Positions 8,532-16,042 of a stretch of 51,578 nucleotides of DNA are shown one piece after another. This DNA comes from an uncultured Collinsella sp. (lineage in GTDB: Bacteria; Actinomycetota; Coriobacteriia; Coriobacteriales; Coriobacteriaceae): contig UQIG01000014.1 in NCBI GenBank assembly GCA_900541135.1, positions 1-51,578 on the forward strand, in the 5' to 3' direction. The notes below the pieces were generated by a model. The model worked only from the letters and a program-made list of their open reading frames with translations, was not told where the DNA came from and did no database searches. The first letter of the stretch is position 1. Each line of letters starts with the position of its first letter. Position numbers and translations under genes: made by a program.

Positions 8532-9989
8532 ATGAGCGATAGCCAGAACATGTCCGATGAGGTACGCGCCCGCCTGCGCGCCATTCCTTCCGTCAATGAG
8601 CTGCTTGCCGAGTGGCCGGTGGTGAAGGCGGCGGGGGAGACCTGCGACGCGGTGGTCCATGCTGCCGTGACGGCCGAGCTCGACGAGGAGCGCGCCGCCA
8701 TTCGCGCCGGCGCCGCCCCGCGCTCTAAGCGCGACCTGGCTTCGGCTATTGAGTGGCGTGCGCACCGCTCCGCGCTGCCGAGCCTGCGCCCTGCCGTCAA
8801 CGCTACGGGTGTGGTCATCCATACCAACTTGGGTCGCGCCCCGCTCGCGGAGTCGGCTGCCAAGGCCGTGGCCGAGGTCGCGCGCGGGTACAGCACGCTC
8901 GAGTACAGTGTGGACACCTGCTCGCGCGGGTCGCGCAAGGAGCATGCGGCGCAGCTGATCCGCTCACTCACCGGTGCCGAGGACGCGCTCGTGGTCAACA
9001 ACAACGCCGCCGCGGTGCTGCTAGTGCTGGCGACTCATGCCGCGGGCAAAGAGGTTATCGTCAGTCGCGGCGAGCTTGTCGAGATTGGCGGCAGCTTTCG
9101 CATCCCCGATGTCATGGCGGCTTCGGGCGCCAAGCTCGTCGAGGTCGGAGCCACCAACCGCACGCATTTGGGCGACTACGAGCGCGCCATCACGCCCGAC
9201 ACGGCGATGATCCTTAAGGTCCATCCTTCCAACTATCGCATCGAGGGCTTTCACGAGGAGGTGGGCTCTCGGGAGCTTGCCGCTCTGGCCCACAAGCATG
9301 GCCTGCTGTTCTACGAGGACCAGGGCTCGGGCGCGCTGCTGCCCGACGACATCCTGGTTCGCGGCGGCGAGGAGACTACGCCCACTTCGGTGGCGTCGGG
9401 GCTCGATATCGTGTCGTGCTCGGGCGATAAGCTTCTGGGCGCGGCGCAGGCTGGCATCATCATGGGCCGTCGCGAGCTGGTCCAGGCCTGTGGGTCACAT
9501 CCGCTTATGCGTGCCCTGCGCCCGGGCAAGCTCGCGCTGGCGGCGCTCGAGGCCACACTGCGCATTTACATGGACGGGGCGGGTGTTGCCCATCGTGAGG
9601 TGCCGGTTCTCAACATGCTCACGCTTCCGCAGGCTCATCTGGAGCGTCGCGCACGCAAGCTGCGCGAGCTGATGGTGGCGGGCCTCGATAAGGCTGGCTG
9701 CCCGTGTGCCGTGCAGGTGGAAATCGTCGAGGAGTCGTCGACTCCCGGCGGCGGCTCGCTTCCTACCGTCGAGTTGCCCACGATGTGCGTGGCTGTCTGC
9801 CCGGTCGACGAGCGCCTGTCCGTCGACGCGCTCAAGCGCTCGCTCGTCCAAGACTTCGACACGCCGGTCGTCACGCGCGCCTCGCACGATCGCGTCCTGT
9901 TTGACGTGCGCACGCTCGTGGGCGACCGAGATATCGAGACGGCGGCATCGACGTTCGTAGCGTGCGTTGAGAAGGCGATTGCACGATGA
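8532..9989 (+). CDS. selA: L-seryl-tRNA(Sec) selenium transferase SelA
   Basis: Converts Ser-tRNA(Sec) to Sec-tRNA(Sec) with selenophosphate, using PLP. The 485-residue length is close to E. coli SelA (463). The fold-type I PLP signature is clear: the Schiff-base lysine is Lys300 in SCSGDKLLGAAQAG, with upstream NATGVVIHTNLGRAPL and VVNNNAAAVLL motifs typical of SelA. AAAGG precedes the ATG by 6 bases. Its last bases overlap the selB start (ATGA), so selAB are translationally coupled. A selD gene, needed to make selenophosphate, is not in the window and must lie elsewhere for the pathway to work. Confidence 0.96.
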   Translation: MSDSQNMSDEVRARLRAIPSVNELLAEWPVVKAAGETCDAVVHAAVTAELDEERAAIRAGAAPRSKRDLASAIEWRAHRSALPSLRPAVNATGVVIHTNLGRAPLAESAAKAVAEVARGYSTLEYSVDTCSRGSRKEHAAQLIRSLTGAEDALVVNNNAAAVLLVLATHAAGKEVIVSRGELVEIGGSFRIPDVMAASGAKLVEVGATNRTHLGDYERAITPDTAMILKVHPSNYRIEGFHEEVGSRELAALAHKHGLLFYEDQGSGALLPDDILVRGGEETTPTSVASGLDIVSCSGDKLLGAAQAGIIMGRRELVQACGSHPLMRALRPGKLALAALEATLRIYMDGAGVAHREVPVLNMLTLPQAHLERRARKLRELMVAGLDKAGCPCAVQVEIVEESSTPGGGSLPTVELPTMCVAVCPVDERLSVDALKRSLVQDFDTPVVTRASHDRVLFDVRTLVGDRDIETAASTFVACVEKAIAR

Positions 9990-11953
9990 GTGAGGTTCAG
10001 GCGTTGGTGGAGTGTCCCGTTATCGTTGGCACGGCGGGCCACGTCGACCACGGTAAGTCGGCGCTGATCGAGGCGCTGACCGGCAAGAATCCCGATCGCC
10101 TAGAGGTCGAGCGTCGTCGCGGTATGACCGTGGAGCTGGGCTTTGGCGAACTGGCGCTGCCGAGCGGCAAGATCGTTGGCCTTGTCGACGTGCCGGGCCA
10201 CGCGCATTACCTGCGCGCTATGGTGCAGGGTGCGACAGGCATCGACGTTGCCGTGCTGGTGGTCTCTGCCGTTGAGGGCGTAATGCCGCAGACCCGCGAG
10301 CACGTGCATGTGCTGGAGCTGTTGGGCGTTACGCATATGGTGGTCGCGCTGACGATGTGCGACCTGGCCGATGCCGAGATGACCGAGCTTGCCGAGCTCG
10401 ATGTCGATGACTTTTTGTCGGGTACTGTGTTTGCGGGCGCGCCAATTGTGCCCGTGTCGTCTAAGACGGGCGAGGGGATCGAGGGGCTGCTTGCGGTGCT
10501 CGACGAGCAAGTAAGTGCCTGCTGGGATGCCTGCCGCGACCGTTCCGATCGGAGCGATGCCGTGCCTCGCCTGCCGATTGACCGCTGCTTTACGATCAAG
10601 GGGGTCGGCACCGTCGTGACGGGAACGTTGCACGATGCGCCGGTGGCGGTGGGCGACGAGCTGATGGCTTTGCCGTCGCGTACGGTCTGTCGCGTGCGTG
10701 GGATTCAGGTGCATGGCGATACGCCGCAGGCGTTGCCCGGTCAGCGTGTGGCTCTCAACTTGGCGGGCGATGCCGTCGCCACGCTCGATCGCGGTGAGAT
10801 GCTGGGCGTGGCGGGCCGCTTTGGTCAGACGTTGCGCTTTATGATGACGTTCACCTATCTGGGTCGCGAGGGTGCCAAGCCGCGCGTGCTGGAGTCGGGC
10901 GCGCGCGTGCACGTGATGGCCGGTACGGCCGAGGTCGTCGGCCGCATCATGTTCATGGAGGGCGAGGCCCCCATGGCAGTGGGCGAGACCCGTACCGTAC
11001 AGGTGCGCTTGGAGGAGCCGTTGCCGCTGCGCGCCGGAGACCATGCCGTGGTGCTGTCGTATTCGCCCGTTATGCTCATTGGCGGCGGGCGTGTGCTGCT
11101 TTCGCGCTGCCGTCGCTCGCGCGAGCTTTCGGCGGAGGAGTGCACGCTGCTTGCGGCGCTTGAGGCCGGCGATATCGCGGGCGGTGTGGGTGCTTGGCTG
11201 GCGCTGCAGATGCTGCCGGTTTCGGCGGTTGATGTTGCCGAGGCTTTGGATCTTGGTGTCGGCGAGGTCGATGCCGCACTGCGCGGGTTGGTGTCGCAGG
11301 GCTCCGTTCGTAAGCTTGCCGTGGGTGATGCTGACCTCTTGGCGGATGCCATGGTGCTCGACGCCGCGATGGATGCATTGGCGGCGACCCTGTCAGCTAT
11401 GCACGCGGCGGCTCCCAAGGAGACGGGCTTTACGCCCGGCGCCGTTGCCCATGCTGCGTGGCCTGCCGCTGATGAAGGCGTTGCCGCGGCCCTGATTGCC
11501 GAGGGATGCTCGCGTGGCGTGTGCGCCGCCGAGGGCGCCGAGGTATTCGATCCGCATTCGGCCGCCGCAGCGGCACGCGTGGTGCGAGAGGCTTGCGAAC
11601 GGATCGTCGCGCTTCTTGACGAGGCCGGCCTGGATGCACCGGCGCTGCCCGAGGTGGGCGAACAACTGCAGCTCGGTCGCGACACCATGACGCGTGCCCT
11701 GCGCGAGCTTTCGCTCAATCGCTCGATCGTTAAGGTCGAGCGCGACGTTGCCCTGTCCGCTGCCGCCGAGGCCCATGCGCGCGAGCTTGTTGCCGCCGCC
11801 ATTGAGGCAGCCGGCGGTGCTGCCACCACGAGCGTACTGCGCGAGGCCCTGGGTGTGTCGCGCAAACGTGCCATCAGCATCTTGGAGCACCTAGATGCCG
11901 TGCGCTTTACGGTGCTCGACAAGGATTCTGGCGGCCTGCGCTCCCTGCGTTAG
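9986..11953 (+). CDS. selB: Selenocysteine-specific elongation factor SelB
   Basis: A GTPase that delivers Sec-tRNA(Sec) to in-frame UGA codons at SECIS-bearing mRNAs. It has 655 residues: a G domain with the P-loop GTAGHVDHGKS (15-25) and G3 DVPGH (about 69), EF-Tu-like beta-barrel domains to about 380, then winged-helix repeats for mRNA hairpin binding at the C-terminus (RELSLNRSIVKVERD, VLREALGVSRKRAISILEHLD). The G4 site reads LTMCDLAD; E. coli SelB has LTKAD at the same place, so the lysine is replaced by Met here. It overlaps selA by 4 bases and is followed after 36 bp by tRNA-Sec. Confidence 0.95.
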   Translation: MSEVQALVECPVIVGTAGHVDHGKSALIEALTGKNPDRLEVERRRGMTVELGFGELALPSGKIVGLVDVPGHAHYLRAMVQGATGIDVAVLVVSAVEGVMPQTREHVHVLELLGVTHMVVALTMCDLADAEMTELAELDVDDFLSGTVFAGAPIVPVSSKTGEGIEGLLAVLDEQVSACWDACRDRSDRSDAVPRLPIDRCFTIKGVGTVVTGTLHDAPVAVGDELMALPSRTVCRVRGIQVHGDTPQALPGQRVALNLAGDAVATLDRGEMLGVAGRFGQTLRFMMTFTYLGREGAKPRVLESGARVHVMAGTAEVVGRIMFMEGEAPMAVGETRTVQVRLEEPLPLRAGDHAVVLSYSPVMLIGGGRVLLSRCRRSRELSAEECTLLAALEAGDIAGGVGAWLALQMLPVSAVDVAEALDLGVGEVDAALRGLVSQGSVRKLAVGDADLLADAMVLDAAMDALAATLSAMHAAAPKETGFTPGAVAHAAWPAADEGVAAALIAEGCSRGVCAAEGAEVFDPHSAAAAARVVREACERIVALLDEAGLDAPALPEVGEQLQLGRDTMTRALRELSLNRSIVKVERDVALSAAAEAHARELVAAAIEAAGGAATTSVLREALGVSRKRAISILEHLDAVRFTVLDKDSGGLRSLR

Positions 11954-11989
11954 ATTGGCTGCTCGGTTTGGTAAAATACCGCCGCACTT

Positions 11990-12086
11990 GGGAACGGATG
12001 GGCTCCGGTGGGCTCCGCGGTCCTCAAAACCGTTGCGAGGCGTGCAAAACGTCTTGGATGTGTTCGATTCACATACGTTCCCGCCA
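11990..12086 (+). tRNA. selC: tRNA-Sec (anticodon UCA)
   Basis: A 97-nt tRNA gene recognised by folding it by eye. The acceptor stem is GGGAACG pairing with CGTTCCC, with G.A at the eighth position, then discriminator G and encoded CCA at 12084-12086. The D stem has 6 bp closing on CGGT. The anticodon stem GCGGT/ACCGT holds the loop CCTCAAA, with anticodon TCA at 12024-12026. A long extra arm has 8 pairs (about 12036-12056), and the T arm is ATGTG-TTCGATT-CACAT. The 8/5-like acceptor/T stacking, 6-bp D stem and long variable arm are hallmarks of bacterial tRNA-Sec. Adjacent selA and selB confirm it. Confidence 0.94.
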
Positions 12087-12094
12087 TACGCTAC

Positions 12095-12150
12095 CAGCGC
12101 TTTTGTGCTCGCGGTCTTGCTGCGTGCCGCAAAGGCGCTGTTTTGTTTTT
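12095..12150 (+). terminator. Probable terminator behind tRNA-Sec
   Basis: CAGCGC (12095-12100) pairs with GCGCTG (12135-12140), with a possible inner GCGG/CCGC helix, and is followed by TTTTGTTTTT. This would end the selAB-selC transcript before mobA. The stem is short, so confidence is moderate. Confidence 0.5.
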
Positions 12151-12241
12151 GCACAGGTTTGCCGTGCCGCCCGCTTTATCGGCGACGGTATCTGGCTTCG
12201 TGCATCGGGTTTCGAGCATGCCGATGGAGGTGTTTTGTCGT

Positions 12242-12874
12242 ATGACTACCGTAAGACGTGCCGATCTTTCTTGTGTCGTCCAGGCGGGCGGGTTGTCGTC
12301 GCGCATGGGCTGCGATAAGGCGCGCATGGCGTTTTGCGGCGAGCCGCTCATCGAGCGCGTGCTGGGCCGGCTGGCGCCAGTTGCCGGCGAGTTGGTCGTG
12401 ACGACTTCGCGTCCCAGCGAGCTTGTCTATCTTGAGGAGCGCACGTTTGGCGGCCTGGTGCCGCGTGTGGTGGCGGACCTTGAAGGACCGGCGGGTGCCA
12501 TGCGCGGCATCGCGAGTTCGCTGACTGCGGCCCGATTGCCGTTCGTGGCGATCGTCGCCTGCGATATGCCGTTTGTCTCGCCGGAACTCATCGGCGCGCT
12601 CGCCGATCGTGTTGAGGCCGAGGCGCTCGACGTGTGCGTGCCATGCGAGGAGCGGGGGATTGAGCCGCTTTGCGCCGTCTGGCGCCGTGACGCGTGTGCG
12701 CCGGCCGCCCATGAGCTGCTCGCCTGCGACCGCCAGCGCATTCGCTGCCTGATCAATCGCGTTCAGGCTGGTTATATGGATGAACCGCAGATCGTTAAGG
12801 CCGCGGGCTCGACGCTCTGCTTCGAAAACGTCAATACGCCCGAGGAGTTTGCGGCGGCCGAGTTACTCGCCTAG
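12242..12874 (+). CDS. mobA: Molybdenum cofactor guanylyltransferase MobA
   Basis: Transfers GMP from GTP to molybdopterin to make the MGD/bis-MGD cofactor used by DMSO-reductase-family enzymes. It has 210 residues, close to E. coli MobA (194). The nucleotidyltransferase signature is near the N-terminus (VVQAGGLSSRMGCDKARM, with the Lys that contacts GTP), followed by DLEGPAGAMRGI and ACDMPFVSPELI with the metal-binding Asp, and FENVNTPEEF at the C-terminus. GGAGG lies about 11 bases before the ATG at 12242. Longer in-frame starts would begin inside tRNA-Sec and were rejected. It probably serves the bis-MGD enzyme at 6338-8455 and any formate dehydrogenase of this cell. Confidence 0.93.
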   Translation: MTTVRRADLSCVVQAGGLSSRMGCDKARMAFCGEPLIERVLGRLAPVAGELVVTTSRPSELVYLEERTFGGLVPRVVADLEGPAGAMRGIASSLTAARLPFVAIVACDMPFVSPELIGALADRVEAEALDVCVPCEERGIEPLCAVWRRDACAPAAHELLACDRQRIRCLINRVQAGYMDEPQIVKAAGSTLCFENVNTPEEFAAAELLA

Positions 12875-12889
12875 ACGATTGGAGTTGCC

Positions 12890-13285
12890 ATGTCTCACGA
12901 TATTTGTCCCGACACGGGAGAGCCTTGCACTTGCGACGGATCCGAACCCTGTACCTGCGGTTGTGGTAGCTGTGGACATACTGCGGAAGAGGAAGCGGCC
13001 GCCGCGGCGTATCGTGATGCACACCGCGAAGGCCCGTCCGGTGATGCTCTCGACCGCGAACGCAAAATTATCGTGTCGTTTGACAGCACCTTCGATGTGA
13101 TGGAATGCGAGAAGCTGTGCCTGGATGCCGGCGTGCCCGGGCGCATTATGCCTTTGCCCGGCTCCATTACCGCAGGTTGCGGCCTGTGTTGGGCCATGCC
13201 GTTCTCGGGCGATGCACTCTCCGCCTTCCGCACTGCCACCGAAGGCCGCATAACCCCCGCCGACTACCATCAGCTCGTTCTCTAA
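12890..13285 (+). CDS. DUF3343 (putative Se/S carrier-like) protein with Cys-rich N-terminus
   Basis: A 131-residue protein in two parts. Residues 1-31 contain nine cysteines (CPDTGEPCTCDGSEPCTCGC and onwards), a likely metal- or chalcogen-binding segment. Residues about 58-131 match the DUF3343 fold: VSFDSTFDVMECEKLCLDAGVPGRIMPLPG-like sequence and then the signature AGCGLCWAMPF. From memory, Pfam describes DUF3343 as a putative selenium/sulfur carrier found near selenium-metabolism genes, which fits selA-selB-selC-mobA immediately upstream. It lies 15 bp behind mobA with TTGGAG before the ATG, so probably in the same operon. The extra CxxC in GCGLCW and the Cys-rich leader are worth noting. 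The biochemical function is unproven. Confidence 0.75.
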   Translation: MSHDICPDTGEPCTCDGSEPCTCGCGSCGHTAEEEAAAAAYRDAHREGPSGDALDRERKIIVSFDSTFDVMECEKLCLDAGVPGRIMPLPGSITAGCGLCWAMPFSGDALSAFRTATEGRITPADYHQLVL

Positions 13286-13542
13286 CCACCAACACCAACA
13301 CAAGGGTGCCTGTCCCCAATGTGGTGGTTGGGAACATGTGGACGAAACAGCTTCGAAACACGCGATTTGTACGTCGAGTGCTCAAAAACGCATCTACCTG
13401 CATCGTAATCAAAACGAAACATCTGCTCGTCGGCTTATGCGTAACTTTGCTGCAACAGTGCGATATTATCCATACTCGATAAAGCTCGCGGCGCATGGGG
13501 CGCCTCGAACGACACCTTTCTTTTCCATCAATTGGAGGAAGC

Positions 13543-14898
13543 ATGAGCTACACGCAGAAAGTTCTCGACGAGCTCAAGGCCCGCTATCCCGAGCAGCCTG
13601 AGTTCATCCAGGCCGCGACCGAGATTCTCGGCACCATCCAGCCGGCGCTCGACGCCCACCCCGAGTACGAGGAGGCCGCCCTGTTGGAGCGCCTCGTCGA
13701 GCCCGAGCGCATCGTCATGTTCCGTGTCCCTTGGGTCGACGACCAGGGCAAGGTCCAGGTCAACCGCGGCTACCGCGTCGAGTTCAACTCTGCCATTGGA
13801 CCCTACAAGGGCGGCCTGCGCTTTAACCCGACGGTCACCCTGGGCATGCTCAAGTTCCTGGGCCTGGAGCAGATCCTCAAGAACAGCCTGACCACCCTCC
13901 CCATGGGCGGCGGCAAGGGCGGCTCCGACTTTGACCCCAAGGGCAAGTCCAACAACGAGATCATGCACTTCTGCCAGTCCTTCATGACCGAGCTCTATCG
14001 CCACATTGGCCCCAACACCGACGTTCCCGCCGGCGACCTGGGCGTTGGCGGTCGCGAGGTTGCCTACCTGTTCGGTCAGTACAAGCGCCTGACCAACGAG
14101 TGGACCGGCGTCCTCACTGGCAAGGGCCTCTCCTTTGGCGGTTCGCTCGCCCGTACCGAGGCCACCGGCTACGGCCTGGTCTACTTTGTGGACGAGTACC
14201 TCAAGAGCCGCGGTGACTCCTTCGAGGGCAAGAACGTCGTCGTTCACGGTTCCGGTAACGTCGCCATCTACGCCGTCCAGAAGGTCTCCCAGCTCGGCGG
14301 CAAGGTGCTCGCCTGCTCCGATACCCACGGCTGGGTCGAGGATCCCGACGGCATCGACTACACCGTGCTCGAGCATGTCTACAACAAGAAGCGCTCCGGC
14401 CACGACAAGGGCGTTACGCTCGCTATGTACGTTGACGAGAAGCCCAACGCCGTGTGGCACGAGGGCGACGGCCGCGGCGTATGGCAGCTTCCCTGCGACA
14501 TCGCGCTGCCCTGCGCTCGCGAGAACACGCTGCTGCTCGAGGACGCCCAGGCGCTTGTCGCCAACGGCTGCAAGGTGGTCGGCGAGGGCGCGAACATGCC
14601 CACGACCATCGAGGCCACGACCTACTTCCAGGAGAACGGCGTCGCCTTTATGCCCGGTAAGGCTGCCAACGCCGGCGGCGTGCTCGTGTCCGGCCTGGAG
14701 ATGAGCCAGAACGCCGAGCACCTGTCCTGGACCTTCGAGGAGGTCGACGGCAAGCTCGAGCAGCTCATGCGCGGCATGTTCCACAACGTGGACGACACCG
14801 CCAAGGAGTACGGCGAGGAGGGCAACTTCGTCATGGGCGCCAACATCGCCGGCTTCCTGAAGGTCGCCGACGCCATGCTCGCCCAGGGCGTCTGCTAA
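13543..14898 (+). CDS. gdhA: Glutamate dehydrogenase (NADP-type, hexameric)
   Basis: Interconverts 2-oxoglutarate plus ammonia and glutamate; the main ammonia-assimilating or amino-acid-fermenting step in many gut anaerobes. It has 451 residues, the size of bacterial hexameric GdhA. The catalytic region PMGGGKGGSDFDPKGKS (lysine at about 125) and GPYKGGLRF are clear, as is the Rossmann segment VVVHGSGNVAIYA at about 233-245. The Ser-Gly-Asn variant of the usual G-x-G-x-x-A/G dinucleotide loop is common in this family. The ATG at 13543 follows GGAGGA by 3-4 bases; an upstream in-frame ATG at 13495 lacks a ribosome site. It is monocistronic, with its own terminator. Confidence 0.96.
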   Translation: MSYTQKVLDELKARYPEQPEFIQAATEILGTIQPALDAHPEYEEAALLERLVEPERIVMFRVPWVDDQGKVQVNRGYRVEFNSAIGPYKGGLRFNPTVTLGMLKFLGLEQILKNSLTTLPMGGGKGGSDFDPKGKSNNEIMHFCQSFMTELYRHIGPNTDVPAGDLGVGGREVAYLFGQYKRLTNEWTGVLTGKGLSFGGSLARTEATGYGLVYFVDEYLKSRGDSFEGKNVVVHGSGNVAIYAVQKVSQLGGKVLACSDTHGWVEDPDGIDYTVLEHVYNKKRSGHDKGVTLAMYVDEKPNAVWHEGDGRGVWQLPCDIALPCARENTLLLEDAQALVANGCKVVGEGANMPTTIEATTYFQENGVAFMPGKAANAGGVLVSGLEMSQNAEHLSWTFEEVDGKLEQLMRGMFHNVDDTAKEYGEEGNFVMGANIAGFLKVADAMLAQGVC

Positions 14899-14925
14899 AT
14901 CTTCGCTCGACATAGCATGCGATGA

Positions 14926-14955
14926 GGCTCCCAGCTATCCGGCTGGGAGCCTTTT
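14926..14955 (+). terminator. Rho-independent terminator after gdhA
   Basis: GGCTCCCAGC and its exact complement GCTGGGAGCC close on a 6-nt loop and are followed by TTTT. It lies 28 bases after the gdhA stop. Confidence 0.9.
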
Positions 14956-14973
14956 CTATCCCGGAGGACTCCT

Positions 14974-15048
14974 CATAACTTGCGGTGATATACGGACTGT
15001 TTTGCGTTCCAGAACGGCTAATCAGTCCGTATATCACCGCAAGTTATG
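14974..15048. repeat. TTGCGGTG-type hairpin repeat, copy 1
   Basis: Two perfectly complementary 26-bp arms (14974-14999 and 15023-15048) enclose a 23-nt loop. The outer arm contains ACTTGCGGTGATATACGGACTG-type sequence. Related hairpins occur at 27380-27446 and 29165-29231. There is no U-tract, so a simple intrinsic terminator is unlikely. It lies between gdhA and the xanthine-dehydrogenase genes. Confidence 0.85.
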
Positions 15049-15127
15049 GATGGGTGGGTGGATTTTGTCCTAAAACGGTGTGCGGCCCCTCGTTTGGTAC
15101 ACTTAAAAGTACTGGACAAGTGAAGAG

Positions 15128-16042
15128 ATGGGGGAGAACGTGCTCAAGTTCGGTACCTACGTCCGTGTTGGAAACGCGGCCGAAGCCTATGAGCTCTTAC
15201 AGAAGAACCGCAACAACAAGATTGTGGGAGGCGGCATCTGGATGCGCCTGGGTTCGCGTCGCGTGGCGACGGCGATTGACCTTTCGGCCTGCGGACTCGA
15301 TCAGATCGAGGAGACCGAGACCGAGTTTCGCATCGGTGCCATGTGTACCCTGCGCCAGCTCGAGCGCCATGCCGAGCTCAACGCGCTTGTCAACAATGTC
15401 TTTGAGTTCGCCGTCCACGATATCGTGGGCGTGCAGCTGCGCAATACCGCCACGGTGGGCGGCAGCATCTACGGCCGCTTTGGCTTCTCGGACGTTCTCT
15501 CCGCCTTCCTCGCGCTCGATTCCTATGTTGAGCTGACGGGCGCCGGCCGCGTGCCGCTCGCGGAGTTCGTTGACATGGGCTACGTGCGCGACGTTATCGA
15601 GCATGTCGTGGTCGTCAAGCACGATTACCGTGCGAGCTACGAGGCCGTGCGCAAGGCCGCGACCGACTTTCCCTCGCTGAACTTTACCGCCGCCTGGTGG
15701 GACGGCTCCTGGCATGTCACCGTGGGCGCCCGCCCGCTGCGCGCGACCCTGCTGCAGGGCGAGGCATGCGGCCTTACCGCCGAGCATCCTTCCGAGGACG
15801 AGCTTCGCGCCCTGGCCGCATCCGTGCGCTCGCTGGGCTACGGCACCAACCTGTGGGGCTCGGCCGAATACCGCCGCCGCATCTCGGCCCCGTTGGCGAT
15901 TCAGGCCGTGCGCCGCGCCGCCGGCATCGAGCTTTCGGCCGCGCTTGCCCGCGAGCTCGAGACCGTGCAGGTCCCCAAGTTTGCCACGGACGAGTATTCC
16001 TGCCGCCGCGTGCCCGGCGTCGATTCTAGCGAGGTGCGCTAA
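15128..16042 (+). CDS. FAD-binding subunit of a xanthine dehydrogenase-type molybdenum hydroxylase
   Basis: A 304-residue CoxM/XdhB-like flavoprotein subunit. It should pass electrons from the iron-sulfur clusters of the partner to an acceptor through FAD. The N-terminal FAD-binding region has KIVGGGIWMRLGSRRV in place of the usual AGG-T-x-L loop, and the middle shows the family motif RNTATVGGSIYGRFGFSDVLSAFLAL (about 108-133). A CO-dehydrogenase flavoprotein C-terminal domain follows. The start is uncertain: ATG at 15128 is given, but a GTG at 15140 has GGGGGAG close upstream. The stop overlaps the next start (TAATG), so the two form a coupled operon. Confidence 0.85.
   Translation: MGENVLKFGTYVRVGNAAEAYELLQKNRNNKIVGGGIWMRLGSRRVATAIDLSACGLDQIEETETEFRIGAMCTLRQLERHAELNALVNNVFEFAVHDIVGVQLRNTATVGGSIYGRFGFSDVLSAFLALDSYVELTGAGRVPLAEFVDMGYVRDVIEHVVVVKHDYRASYEAVRKAATDFPSLNFTAAWWDGSWHVTVGARPLRATLLQGEACGLTAEHPSEDELRALAASVRSLGYGTNLWGSAEYRRRISAPLAIQAVRRAAGIELSAALARELETVQVPKFATDEYSCRRVPGVDSSEVR

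Noticed and set aside
13284..13329. AACCACCA/TGGTGGTT hairpin with GGTGCCTGTCCCC in the loop after the DUF3343 gene
   Set aside because: Eight-base stem with a 30-nt loop overlapping the stop codon; too weak to call a terminator, and only one copy in the window.
13528..14913. Long minus-strand ORF opposite gdhA
   Set aside because: Antisense shadow with no motifs; gdhA is unambiguous on the plus strand.
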